Source: a virus
DNA: 20,384 bases
IMG/VR virus record: IMGVR_UViG_3300006802_000784
Location: 1-20,384 of that record
Direction: 5' to 3' (one strand)
The notes beneath the pieces are model-generated. The model was not told the origin of the DNA. It did no database searches and saw nothing but the letters and a program-made list of their open reading frames with translations. Position numbers and translations under genes: made by a program. Positions 1 through 6,361 of this stretch are shown here, piece after piece. Positions within the stretch are counted from its first letter, which is position 1, and each line of letters starts with the position of its first letter.

Positions 1-441
1 GCCCGCGAGTTCCGCGCCATCACGATGATGTATCAGGCAGGCATCCTGCCGATCGAGGTCATCTACGAATACTTCCTCAAGGCGGATGTCATCCCGGAGT
101 ATGTGACTCTGGAGATGTTCACCAAGATGCTGGAAGACGCCAAGCAGTTCCCGAACAACCCGGACTTCGAAGCGCGGGAAGATGGCTTCCCGGATGCCCG
201 CGCCCAGCGCTCGGACGAACTGGCGCGCGATCTCGACGACAACGAGACCGACCGGGCGGACACCGAACTGGAGCACGACGCCGAGCAGGCCGAGGCTTCC
301 CGAAAGTCCGCCGAGAAGGTCGCCAAGGAACAGCCGAAGATTCCTCCGGTCCCGGCACAAGCCCAGCAGGCGATGCAGAAGGGGAGCACCACCCCACCGG
401 CAAAGCCCAAGCCGGCCGCTCCGGCGGGAGGTAATCAGTAA
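1..441 (+). CDS. Portal protein, C-terminal fragment (partial at 5' end)
   Basis: The frame is open from base 1, so this is the 3' end of a gene that begins outside the window; the ATGs at 25 and 28 are internal. The segment around VIYEYFLKADVIPEYVTLEM resembles the end of portal proteins of the DUF4055/gp6 type, where a short helical stretch precedes a disordered tail. From about residue 60 of the visible part the chain is rich in Asp, Glu, Arg and Ala, and it ends in a Pro/Ala/Lys tail, which is normal for a portal C-terminus. The portal is the dodecameric ring at the capsid vertex through which DNA enters and leaves. Position directly upstream of scaffold and capsid genes fits this role. 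The stop codon overlaps the next ATG (TAATG). The identification rests on a short fragment plus gene order. Confidence 0.6.
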   Translation, partial: AREFRAITMMYQAGILPIEVIYEYFLKADVIPEYVTLEMFTKMLEDAKQFPNNPDFEAREDGFPDARAQRSDELARDLDDNETDRADTELEHDAEQAEASRKSAEKVAKEQPKIPPVPAQAQQAMQKGSTTPPAKPKPAAPAGGNQ

Positions 442-623
442 TGGCCTCCCCGGACTACGAAATCCACCTTGATCCAGACCGCTACGAACGGCTGCTGGAT
501 CAAGGGGACGGGGAGTCCGAGGGGTTCCCTTTCGGCGAAGACCTTGACGACATCGACCGCGCGATCGCGGAGGAGTTGGGATCAACAAGGCCGCGCCGAC
601 GCTATAATCACATCCGAAAGTGA
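441..623 (+). CDS. Small acidic hypothetical protein (60 aa)
   Basis: The start ATG overlaps the stop of the upstream gene as TAATG, an arrangement that favours translational coupling, and the frame stays open to TGA at 621-623. The product is strongly acidic in the middle (EDLDDIDRAIAEEL) and basic at the end (RPRRRYNHIRK). I do not recognise a family. Small proteins between portal and scaffold genes are common in phages of this layout and are mostly uncharacterised. Support is the coupling, the codon use typical of its neighbours and the lack of a competing frame. Its last codons fall in a possible weak terminator. Confidence 0.6.
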   Translation: MASPDYEIHLDPDRYERLLDQGDGESEGFPFGEDLDDIDRAIAEELGSTRPRRRYNHIRK

Positions 624-642
624 TTAAGTCAGGCACTTTTTT
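616..642 (+). terminator. Possible weak intrinsic terminator
   Basis: AAAGTG (617-622) can pair with CACTTT (634-639) across an 11-nt loop, plus a G-U pair, and the right arm runs on into further Ts to 642. The stem is short and AU-rich, so efficiency would be low. It overlaps the stop codon of the 60-residue ORF and lies just before the promoter at 649-692, a sensible place to end one transcript and start another. Confidence 0.3.
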
Positions 643-648
643 AGGCTC

Positions 649-692
649 CACCGACATTTTAGCTTGACATTAAGGTTAATTTCTCGTATCCT
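649..692 (+). promoter_or_regulatory. Promoter P1 with CACCGACATT box, upstream of scaffold/capsid genes
   Basis: CACCGACATT (649-658) is followed by 5 nt and a perfect -35 hexamer TTGACA (664-669). A 17-bp AT-rich spacer leads to TATCCT (687-692), a 4/6 match to the -10 consensus. The same box and spacing recur at 6168 and 6273, and nearly so at 14189. Bases 661-720 are about 40% GC, far below the flanking genes. I read this as a late promoter for the scaffold and capsid transcript; CACCGACATT may be a binding site for a phage or host regulator. Confidence 0.65.
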
Positions 693-904
693 TGTCGCCA
701 TATTCGGAATTGAAGCCAAATCGGGGACCGATTTCGCTCTTCCAATCTCCATCACATCCGGTTCCGGGGGAACCACCAATTATTCCCCCACTCGATTTCT
801 TCCGTGCGTCCGACACGCCGGAATGAGGAAATCCTCTGGGAGGGTCCCGGAGGTCACGACTTCGTGCGTGCTTTCTCCAGTCCCTCGGTGAGGAACTTCT
901 TCAA
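693..904 (+). promoter_or_regulatory. Structured 5' leader of the scaffold/capsid transcript
   Basis: This 212-bp stretch has no convincing gene. It holds three hairpins with perfect or near-perfect stems and 3-nt G-rich loops. At 718-734 a 7-bp stem has loop GGA. At 760-774 a 6-bp stem GGTTCC/GGAACC has loop GGG. At 833-853 a 9-bp stem with one G-U pair has loop GGG. The second hairpin has an alternative, GGGGGAA (766-772) with TTCCCCC (783-789). A Shine-Dalgarno sequence GAGGAA lies at about 891-896, before the ATG at 905. Likely roles are transcript stability or translational control; neither is shown. Confidence 0.45.
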
Positions 905-1687
905 ATGCCAATCATCAATTTCGACTCCATCGACGCAGTCCCGGAGGGACTCAAGGAGTTCGCCAAGCAGAACGACGAAACGGGCAAGTTCGCAGTCAAT
1001 GTGACCGCGACCGTCAAGCTCGACGAGTTCCGCGAAAAGAACATCGATCTTTCCAAGAAGCTGGAAGCGCAGGCTCCGATCCTCGCTCGCGTCAAGGAAA
1101 TCGCCGGTGACGACCTCGAAGCCTTCGCCAACGACCTGAACGGTCTGCGCGACATCTCGCAGCGCGTGAAGGACGGGGAACTCAAGACCGACGACCAGAT
1201 CGAGCAGGCTGTGCAGGACCGCATCAAGGTCATGCGCGACGGCTACGAAGACAATTCCCGCAGCCTCAAGCGCGAGCTTGACGCTGCGAATGCCAAGGCA
1301 GTCACCCTCGTGGAGCGGCTGAACCGGACGCGGATCGACAAGGAAGTCACCGCAGCCGTGATCGTCCCCGAGAGCGGTGTCCGCCCCGAAGCCCTGCCGG
1401 ACGTGCTGGAGCGTGCCTACCGCCTGTTCAAGGTCGAGGACGAAAAGCTCATCCCGAAGCGCGGCGAAGCAACGATTTTCGGCGCAAACGGCGCAGATGC
1501 GATGACCGTCACCGAGTGGCTGGTCAAGCTCCGCGACGAAGCGCCGCACTACTTCAAGGGCAACGGTGGCGGTGGCGCTGCCGGCGGCAAGGACGAGAAG
1601 ATCGGTGGTTTCACCGCTGCTCAGATCGCCGCGATGTCCCCCCTGCAACGCCTCGAACTGGCGAACAAGGCCAGCGGTAACCGCTGA
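905..1687 (+). CDS. Capsid scaffolding protein
   Basis: The 260-residue product is highly charged and predicted to be largely helical, with long Lys/Glu/Asp/Ala-rich stretches compatible with coiled coil (about residues 35-150). Its C-terminus has the pattern WLVKLRDEAPHYFKG followed by a Gly-rich linker and a short tail, a form I associate with scaffolding proteins encoded just before major capsid genes. Scaffolds direct assembly of the procapsid shell and then leave. Its place between portal and major capsid genes supports this. No serine protease motif is seen here or nearby, so the scaffold may exit without the usual HK97-type maturation protease. The start is supported by GAGGAA about 9 nt upstream of the ATG. 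Confidence 0.75.
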   Translation: MPIINFDSIDAVPEGLKEFAKQNDETGKFAVNVTATVKLDEFREKNIDLSKKLEAQAPILARVKEIAGDDLEAFANDLNGLRDISQRVKDGELKTDDQIEQAVQDRIKVMRDGYEDNSRSLKRELDAANAKAVTLVERLNRTRIDKEVTAAVIVPESGVRPEALPDVLERAYRLFKVEDEKLIPKRGEATIFGANGADAMTVTEWLVKLRDEAPHYFKGNGGGGAAGGKDEKIGGFTAAQIAAMSPLQRLELANKASGNR

Positions 1688-1704
1688 TCTCCACCACTTA
1701 GGTC

Positions 1705-1791
1705 GGTCGTCGGTTCACCAAGAGATACACCCCGGCTTTCGGCCGCCTGTCGGGTGTTAGTTCCACCACCACCTCTAGGCGGCCGACGACC
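1705..1791 (+). promoter_or_regulatory. Structured intergenic region before the major capsid gene
   Basis: The 133-bp gap between scaffold and capsid genes contains a perfect 9-bp inverted repeat, GGTCGTCGG (1705-1713) with CCGACGACC (1783-1791). Inside it are a 6-bp pair ACACCC/GGGTGT (about 1726-1756) and a short CGGC/GCCG hairpin. There is no T-tract, so it does not look like a terminator. The capsid Shine-Dalgarno AGGAG (1807-1811) lies just outside. It may be a processing or mRNA stabilising structure that raises capsid expression relative to scaffold. Confidence 0.4.
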
Positions 1792-1820
1792 ACCCCGAAC
1801 TCACTTAGGAGTTTTTCCAA

Positions 1821-2747
1821 ATGTTGACCCTTCACGAAGCATCGAAGCTGGTCGATGGGGACCTCAAGCGTCAGGCGATCATCGAAATGTTCGCCGGCTC
1901 GACGGACCTCATGGCCGCTCTCCCGCTGATGGACATTCCGGGCAATAGCTATAGCTATGCTCAGGAAGCCAAGCTGCCGTCCGTCGGCTTCCGTGGCTAC
2001 AACCAAGGCTACGACGCCTCGATCGGCGTGATCAACCCGCAGAGCGAAACCCTCCGCATCGCGGGCGGCGAACTCGACGTTGACACCGCGCTGGTCAAGA
2101 CCCACGGCATCGGCGTTCGCACGCGTCAGGAAGCCATGCAGGTCAAGGCCATGGGTGCCAAGATCACCTCGGCCTTCATCAACGGCGACGGCGGCGACGG
2201 CGTGTCGTTCGACGGTCTGCGCAAGCGCGTGACCGGCTACCAGCTTCTGGCGGCAAACGAAGACGCTCCGAACGCGAACGGCGCTCTGTCGCTGGCCACG
2301 CTGGACGAAGCGATCGACCGCGTCGATAACCCGACGCACATCATCATGTCCAAGCGTATGCGCAACCTGCTGTCGCAGGCGGCCAAGGACAAGGACGTTG
2401 GTGGCGACCTCCAGTGGTCGAAGGATGACTTCGGTCGTCGCATCGGCTTCTACAACGACCTGCCGATCCTCATCACCGAGGACGACGAAGCCGGTGAGAA
2501 GATCATCGACTTCAACGAAGCCGGTCCGGCCGGCGGCACCGCGAGCCAGTCGCTGTATGTCGTGAGCTTCGGCGACGGCAAGATCGTCGGCCTCCAGAAC
2601 GGCATCATGGATGTCCGTGACCTCGGCGAAATCGACGCGCAGCCGGTCTACCGCACCCGCGTCGAGTGGCTGGTCTCGATGGCCGTCATGCACGGCAAGG
2701 CCGTCAGCCGCGTCTGGGGCATCACCAACGCGGCGGTCACCCGCTAA
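1821..2747 (+). CDS. Major capsid protein (HK97 fold)
   Basis: The 308-residue protein has features of compact HK97-fold capsid proteins that work with a separate scaffold. The N-terminal MLTLHEASKLVDGDLK leads into an N-arm-like segment with a GNSYSYAQEAKLPSVGFRGYN pattern (about residues 41-61), then a GGELDVDTALV stretch and an A-domain-like second half ending in VRTRVEWLVSMAVMH-type sequence (roughly residues 270-295). There is no N-terminal delta domain of about 100 residues, consistent with the separate scaffold upstream. A strong AGGAG ribosome-binding site 9 nt before the ATG and a terminator-like hairpin after the stop match a highly expressed product. It forms the icosahedral shell. 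Confidence 0.88.
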   Translation: MLTLHEASKLVDGDLKRQAIIEMFAGSTDLMAALPLMDIPGNSYSYAQEAKLPSVGFRGYNQGYDASIGVINPQSETLRIAGGELDVDTALVKTHGIGVRTRQEAMQVKAMGAKITSAFINGDGGDGVSFDGLRKRVTGYQLLAANEDAPNANGALSLATLDEAIDRVDNPTHIIMSKRMRNLLSQAAKDKDVGGDLQWSKDDFGRRIGFYNDLPILITEDDEAGEKIIDFNEAGPAGGTASQSLYVVSFGDGKIVGLQNGIMDVRDLGEIDAQPVYRTRVEWLVSMAVMHGKAVSRVWGITNAAVTR

Positions 2748-2751
2748 GTTT

Positions 2752-2810
2752 GGTTGGTGGGGGTGGTCCTAAGGGTCACCCCTTCCCACCCTCCCCTCAC
2801 CAACCCTTTT
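2752..2810 (+). terminator. Hairpin and T-run after the major capsid gene
   Basis: GGTTGGTG (2752-2759) pairs perfectly with CACCAACC (2798-2805). The stem extends by a G-U and three G-C pairs (2760-2763 with 2794-2797) and is followed by TTTT at 2807-2810. The 30-nt loop can fold further (GGTGG with CCACC). This is probably a leaky terminator that lowers transcription of downstream genes relative to the capsid gene. The next gene has its own GGAG immediately after. Confidence 0.55.
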
Positions 2811-2823
2811 CGGAGTATCTTCC

Positions 2824-3264
2824 ATGTCGAAGATGAAGAGCAAGTTCAAGTATATGTATGATGCCGCGCCGGCATCGGAACTGATCGCGAAGGACGGCGT
2901 CGCCAAGACCGCATCGTTCGACGGCACCGCCAAGGTCCTCGACGTGCTGGAGGGCTACTGGACCTCGGGCGAACTGGCCGATGACGTTTTCGCCGTCGCC
3001 ATCAACGTCACCGCTGTCGATCTGACCGCTGACGAAACCTACGTCCTCGAACTCGAAGCCGGCCCGGTCGGTTTCGCCACCTCGGTCGTCGTGGGTCAGG
3101 TCACGATCGCGGGCACCGGCCAGTATGTGATCCTCGTGGACGCAGACACGGTCAAGGCCCAGAAGGCTGATGCCGCTGCGATCCGTCTGGCGGGCACCAT
3201 CGGTGGCACGACCCCGTCGATCACGCTGCACGCGTGGATCGCTGGCCGCATCGTCGGTCACTAA
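2824..3264 (+). CDS. Putative capsid decoration (cement) protein
   Basis: The 146-residue product has a basic N-terminus (MSKMKSKFKYMY) followed by alternating hydrophobic segments that look like a beta sandwich (VFAVAINVTAVDL, TYVLELEAGPVGF, TPSITLHAWIAGRIV). Size, beta-rich pattern and position directly after the major capsid gene resemble Bbp16-type capsid cement proteins, which bind the outside of the shell and stabilise it against internal DNA pressure. The family assignment is from memory of the pattern and could be wrong; a head fibre base is the main alternative. GGAG at about 2812-2815 supports the ATG at 2824. It is isolated between two terminator-like hairpins, so its dose may be set separately. 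Confidence 0.6.
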   Translation: MSKMKSKFKYMYDAAPASELIAKDGVAKTASFDGTAKVLDVLEGYWTSGELADDVFAVAINVTAVDLTADETYVLELEAGPVGFATSVVVGQVTIAGTGQYVILVDADTVKAQKADAAAIRLAGTIGGTTPSITLHAWIAGRIVGH

Positions 3265-3280
3265 GTCCTGATCTGAATGA

Positions 3281-3313
3281 GAGGCGGGAGGCTCGACACC
3301 TCCCGCCTTCTTT
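3281..3313 (+). terminator. Intrinsic terminator
   Basis: AGGCGGGAGG (3282-3291) pairs perfectly with CCTCCCGCCT (3299-3308) around a 7-nt loop. The right arm is followed by TCTTT, giving a strong GC stem and a T-rich tail. It lies just after the cement protein gene. Confidence 0.7.
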
Positions 3314-3343
3314 CCCGGCTGACGAAACAGGAGCTTTCGAAGC

Positions 3344-3787
3344 ATGAGCAACCCCAACGACCTCAAGGTCTACTCCCCGTCGGGAGAGATGTTTGAGATG
3401 AGCCGCGCCAACGCGCACGATCTGACCACCCACGCCGGCTGGTCGTTCAAGGCTCCCACCGAAATCAAGGCTCCGGCCGAAATCGCCGCCTGCACCGTTC
3501 CGCCGGTGGTCAAGGAAACCGCCGATGCCCCGAGCAACGCTGACAGCGCACGAAGCGTCGAAGCTTCCGACACCCCGGTCGTCGAAGCCGAAGCTGAAAC
3601 CAGCACCGAAGCCGTCGAAGAAGCCGCCGAAGAAAACGACGCGGTGACCGACGCAGATTTCGCCCACCTCGAAGACCGCGACGCTGTCGTCGCCTACCTC
3701 GCGGAACATTTCCCGGAATTCAAGCCGCATCACAAGTCCAGCCGCGACGGCCTCGTCGCCAAGCTGGTCGAACTGACCAACGGCTAA
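3344..3787 (+). CDS. Acidic structural protein with HeH/SAP-like C-terminal domain
   Basis: The 147-residue protein has three parts. Residues 1-36 form a small domain containing LKVYSPSGEMFEMSRANAHDL. Residues 37-102 are a low-complexity linker of Ala, Glu, Pro, Thr and Val with many acids. Residues 105-147 (FAHLEDRDAVVAYLAEHFPE through KSSRDGLVAKLVEL) look like a helix-extended loop-helix (HeH/SAP-type) domain, a fold that often binds nucleic acid. Proteins of this design are common between capsid and head-tail connector genes, but their job is not settled; a minor head or connector role is plausible. AGGAG at 3329-3333 fixes the ATG. It is closed by a strong terminator at 3854-3887. Confidence 0.7.
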   Translation: MSNPNDLKVYSPSGEMFEMSRANAHDLTTHAGWSFKAPTEIKAPAEIAACTVPPVVKETADAPSNADSARSVEASDTPVVEAEAETSTEAVEEAAEENDAVTDADFAHLEDRDAVVAYLAEHFPEFKPHHKSSRDGLVAKLVELTNG

Positions 3788-3853
3788 GCCATCAGTCGGA
3801 CCGGCCCCACTCGTAGAAGCGCCACCGACATCCATTACCGCTCAGGCGGCTTC

Positions 3854-3887
3854 GCGCTCGACAAGCCCCCGCTTGTCGAGCGCTTTT
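3854..3887 (+). terminator. Strong intrinsic terminator
   Basis: A perfect 13-bp stem, GCGCTCGACAAGC (3854-3866) with its complement at 3871-3883, closes a CCCC loop and is followed directly by TTTT. It separates the capsid block from the HNH gene. The rest of the 116-bp gap has an isolated CACCGACAT at 3823-3831 without a -35 hexamer at the expected distance. Confidence 0.85.
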
Positions 3888-3903
3888 CATTCCAGAGAAT
3901 TAC

Positions 3904-4350
3904 ATGGGCGCGAAACGGCGCAAAAGAGAGTCGGAAACAGTCCAAGGTATCTGCGTTTCCTGCGACGAGCGGCCTCAAAGAAAAAATCGACTGAACGCGG
4001 CAGGTGAGCAAACATATTCAGCCCTCTGCGGCGTATGCTCCCATAAGCGAAACCCGCAAAAGACCAAAAGCATTCGCCCACCAAATTATTGGTGGGCATG
4101 GGAAAAATACCGTTACACGTCCGTAAAAGGGGACTCATGCGTCAAATGCGGCTTCGTCGCAGAAGACCCTTGTCAATTAGATGTGGACCACATCGACGGT
4201 GATCACAGCAACGATGATCCCGCCAATCTCCAGACGCTCTGCGCCAATTGCCATCGTCTTAAAACGAAGCTGAATGGCGATGGAATTTATCGGTTCAACA
4301 ATTCCACGCCCATTTCCATAGAGGCTACACATCATGGACATCCTAGTTGA
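3904..4350 (+). CDS. HNH endonuclease with zinc-binding cysteine pairs
   Basis: The 148-residue protein carries an HNH core in its C-terminal half: CVKC (C79, C82), LDVDHIDGDHSND with the first catalytic His H96, N108 in PANL, and CANCH (C113, C116, H117). An extra pair of cysteine knuckles in the N-terminal half (C17/C20 and C42/C45) probably binds a second zinc ion and DNA. HNH enzymes nick or cut DNA. Base composition differs from its neighbours: bases 4081-4140 and 4261-4320 are 45% and 43% GC, against about 72% at 4501-4560. It sits in a gap after a strong terminator and overlaps the next gene by 17 bp. I favour a mobile free-standing homing endonuclease; a packaging-associated HNH is the alternative. 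Confidence 0.88.
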   Translation: MGAKRRKRESETVQGICVSCDERPQRKNRLNAAGEQTYSALCGVCSHKRNPQKTKSIRPPNYWWAWEKYRYTSVKGDSCVKCGFVAEDPCQLDVDHIDGDHSNDDPANLQTLCANCHRLKTKLNGDGIYRFNNSTPISIEATHHGHPS

Positions 4351-4843
4351 AGACGGCACCGGCCGCGTCACGGCGAATGCCTATGCGTCCGTCGAAGAGG
4401 TGGACGACATCCTCTCGGTCAACATCCACTCGCAGTGGAGCGTCATTGCTGACGAAACGACCAAAGAGAATCTGATCATGTGGGCCAGCCGCATCCTCGA
4501 CGAGCGCGTGCGTTGGTTCGGCAAGAAGACGCACGAGACCTCCGGCCTCGCGTGGCCCCGGTCGCACATCCGCGACAAGGAGAACATCTTGGTCGATGAC
4601 TCCGTCGTGCCGCGCGCCGTCAAGATCGCGACCGCGCTGCTCGCCGATCACCTGATCGCCGGCAACCCGGAAGTCGCGAACACCGGATCGAACCTGACCT
4701 CGTTGCAGGTTGACGTGATCGCGCTCAAGTTCGACGCCCGCCTCGCGCCTGAGAAATATCCGGCTGAAATCGGCTACGCCCTGCGTGGCCTTGGCTCCGT
4801 CTCCATGGGCCGTGGCGGTCCCAAGCGCATCGTGAAGCACTGA
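4334..4843 (+). CDS. Head-tail connector adaptor (DnaT-like/gp6-like)
   Basis: The 169-residue product opens with DILVEDGTGRVTANAYASVEEVDDIL and continues with a helical segment LIMWASRILDERVRWFG and GLAWPRSHIRD. This is the pattern of the adaptor family often annotated as DnaT-like, which forms a ring under the portal and starts the head-tail connector. Placement at the head of a run of four connector genes agrees. The start ATG lies inside the end of the HNH gene, so the HNH probably inserted just upstream and took over part of the 5' end or translation signal. The stop is 2 nt before the next ATG. Confidence 0.72.
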   Translation: MDILVEDGTGRVTANAYASVEEVDDILSVNIHSQWSVIADETTKENLIMWASRILDERVRWFGKKTHETSGLAWPRSHIRDKENILVDDSVVPRAVKIATALLADHLIAGNPEVANTGSNLTSLQVDVIALKFDARLAPEKYPAEIGYALRGLGSVSMGRGGPKRIVKH

Positions 4844-4845
4844 TC

Positions 4846-5232
4846 ATGGCCGGCTACAACGATCTCATCAAACAGCAGGTCTCGAACGCGTTCAAGAACA
4901 TCCTTGCGCCCAACGGCCTGTCCGAGGAAATCACGGTCAAGTATTTCGTCAGCGAAGGCGCACACAACGTCGAGGACGACACGACCGAGACGATCTACAA
5001 CGAGGTGAAAGACGTTGTGGTCATCGTCGCCAAGCCGGGCTTCGACGACGTGAAGAATCACGGCGTCGTCTTCTCCGACGCCAAGCTCATCATCCCCGGC
5101 CCCTTCATCCCATCCGAGCCGCAGGTCGATACCGACAAGGTCATCCGAGCAAACGGCGAGGAGTGGGACATCCGCAAGGTCGTCGGCGTGCCCGGCGGCG
5201 GCGTCTGGACCGTCTTCATCTATCGGACCTGA
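4846..5232 (+). CDS. Putative head closure (stopper) protein
   Basis: The 128-residue protein has a short N-terminal helix (NDLIKQQVSNAFKNIL) followed by beta-rich sequence, including VVVIVAKPGFDDV, DAKLIIPGPFIP, EEWDIRKVVGVPGGG and WTVFIYRT. Head closure or stopper proteins are small beta-barrel proteins encoded between the adaptor and the gp10-like protein, and this one fits in size, fold pattern and place. I do not recognise a specific sequence family, so the call is mainly positional. It lies 2 nt from the gene before and 3 nt from the gene after, so it is almost certainly co-translated with them. Confidence 0.55.
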   Translation: MAGYNDLIKQQVSNAFKNILAPNGLSEEITVKYFVSEGAHNVEDDTTETIYNEVKDVVVIVAKPGFDDVKNHGVVFSDAKLIIPGPFIPSEPQVDTDKVIRANGEEWDIRKVVGVPGGGVWTVFIYRT

Positions 5233-5235
5233 TCC

Positions 5236-5721
5236 ATGCCTCTCATCGGTAAAGACAAGGCGCGGGCGGCGGCCATGGCTTCGATCGACGCCTTGGAAGC
5301 CCGCTTCGCACAGAACATCGAAACCCTGTGCGAGGACATCGACAAGCACATCAAGGCGCTCACCCCTGTCAACACCGGTGAGGCTGTCCGCAACTATATC
5401 TGGACGACCGGGACACCGAACAGCACCGTCTACAAGGCGATCGCAAACGGCCCGACCGGTCCGACCAACAGTATGCGGCTGGGCAGCGAACCGCGCCGGC
5501 CGGCCAATGAAGCGGCGGCGGCAGAAAGCCTCAAGTCGCTCAACCTGAAAGCCAACCCCTTCGCTACGATCTACCTGTCCAACGTCGCACAGGACATCGT
5601 CGGATTGGAGCTTGGCATCCTGCCGGGACCGCCTTATCGTTCGCGATCCCCACAGGGTATGTTCGGCATCACCTCGCAACACTTCAACATTCTCGTCGCG
5701 GCGCAAGGAATTCTCAAATGA
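5236..5721 (+). CDS. Tail completion/neck protein (HK97 gp10-like)
   Basis: The 161-residue product has an N-terminal helix (MASIDALEARFAQNIETLCEDID) and then KALTPVNTGEAVRNYIWT. The TPVNTG motif following a helix is the signature of the HK97 gp10-like family of neck or tail-completion proteins, which act at the head-tail junction. The C-terminal part (residues about 110-161) is predicted alpha/beta with PPYRSRSPQGM. Order between the closure and tail terminator genes agrees. The stop overlaps the next start in an ATGA arrangement at 5718-5721, implying translational coupling. Confidence 0.72.
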   Translation: MPLIGKDKARAAAMASIDALEARFAQNIETLCEDIDKHIKALTPVNTGEAVRNYIWTTGTPNSTVYKAIANGPTGPTNSMRLGSEPRRPANEAAAAESLKSLNLKANPFATIYLSNVAQDIVGLELGILPGPPYRSRSPQGMFGITSQHFNILVAAQGILK

Positions 5722-6158
5722 GCAAAGAAGCCGAGCGGGTCTATCTGACCAACAAGATGAAGACCGGAGAGGGTAACTATGCCTTCCCGATCGCCTATCC
5801 GAACCTCCCCTTCGACATCCCCACCAACGCGCCCTACGCCGAGTTCCACATCATCTCCTCTCCGCAGGGCGTGGTGGTCGGAGGCGAGGGGCGCGGCCGG
5901 GTCCGTATGCGCTATGCCGGTCTCGTCCAGTTGACGGTCTGGGTTCCAAAGGAGAAGGGCACGAAGACCGGAACCGTGTCCAGCGACACGTTCAAGGACT
6001 TGTTCCAGTTCAAGGTGGGGCGCGACACCGCCGGCCAGACCTACAAGTTCGGCTCGATCCAAGACTACACCCCGGAAACCAAGGCTGGCTGGGAGTGCTT
6101 CGTCTACCGCGTGCCCTTCAAGCGGGACTCGATCGAGCAGGTGCAGATCGGCATCTAA
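5718..6158 (+). CDS. Tail terminator protein (gpU-like/DUF4128-like)
   Basis: The 146-residue product has the alternating alpha/beta pattern of tail terminators: an N-terminal helix, then AEFHIISSPQGVVVGG, a strand pair RVRMRYAGLVQLTVWVP with KEKGTKTGTVSSD, and a closing ECFVYRVPFKRDSI. Tail terminators form a hexameric ring that caps the tail tube and joins it to the connector. Being last of the connector genes and just before the tail tube gene is the expected place. The start overlaps the previous stop (ATGA). Confidence 0.7.
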   Translation: MSKEAERVYLTNKMKTGEGNYAFPIAYPNLPFDIPTNAPYAEFHIISSPQGVVVGGEGRGRVRMRYAGLVQLTVWVPKEKGTKTGTVSSDTFKDLFQFKVGRDTAGQTYKFGSIQDYTPETKAGWECFVYRVPFKRDSIEQVQIGI

Positions 6159-6167
6159 TTTGCCATC

Positions 6168-6211
6168 CACCGACATTCTCCCTTGACATATTAACCATTT
6201 TCAGTTACCAT
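6168..6211 (+). promoter_or_regulatory. Promoter P2 with CACCGACATT box, upstream of tail tube gene
   Basis: CACCGACATT (6168-6177), 5 nt, a perfect TTGACA (6183-6188), a 17-bp spacer and TACCAT (6206-6211, 4/6 match to the -10 consensus). Architecture is identical to the element at 649-692, and the AT-rich spacers also resemble each other (TTGACAT, then TTAA, then a TTT run). Bases 6181-6240 are 43% GC. It would drive the tail tube and following genes. Confidence 0.62.
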
Positions 6212-6235
6212 TGCGCTCTATTTCCGCTTCTTGTG

Positions 6236-6254
6236 CGGTGATCGGGGATCACTG
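6236..6254 (+). promoter_or_regulatory. GGG-triloop hairpin in the P2 leader
   Basis: CGGTGATC (6236-6243) pairs with GATCACTG (6247-6254), with one G-U pair, around a GGG loop. It begins 25 bp after the -10 hexamer of P2. In the P1 leader the first triloop hairpin begins 26 bp after its -10, and both share TCGGGGA at the loop. The rest of the 203-bp gap up to the tail tube start holds the second box copy at 6273 and a Shine-Dalgarno AAAGGG at 6346-6351. Confidence 0.5.
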
Positions 6255-6272
6255 TGTGCCAAGAGCGAATGT

Positions 6273-6294
6273 CACCGACATTTTAGCTTAACAC
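6273..6294 (+). promoter_or_regulatory. Second copy of the CACCGACATT/-35 box before the tail tube gene
   Basis: CACCGACATT (6273-6282), TTAGC, then TTAACA (6288-6293), one mismatch from a -35 hexamer. The first 17 bases are identical to the copy at 649. No good -10 lies 17 bp downstream, so it may be a regulator-binding site rather than a promoter. The box also forms a perfect dyad AATGTC-ACC-GACATT at 6268-6282. Confidence 0.45.
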
Positions 6295-6361
6295 AGCGAC
6301 AGTCCCGCCCCTCATGAATCGGGGCCGCGCTCCCCTGCATTCTCCAAAGGGTAAACACCAC

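Noticed and set aside
664-891. 75-codon + strand open frame in the scaffold leader
   Set aside because: It begins with TTG inside the -35 hexamer, has no ribosome-binding site and its translation looks non-coding; the hairpins explain the region better.
3823-3831. CACCGACAT before the HNH gene as another promoter box
   Set aside because: No TTGACA-like hexamer sits at the expected 5-nt distance and no -10 is evident; a chance or decayed copy is more likely.
6314-6361. Upstream ATG for the tail tube gene
   Set aside because: It adds 16 residues of atypical sequence and lacks a good Shine-Dalgarno, whereas AAAGGG lies 10 nt before ATG 6362.
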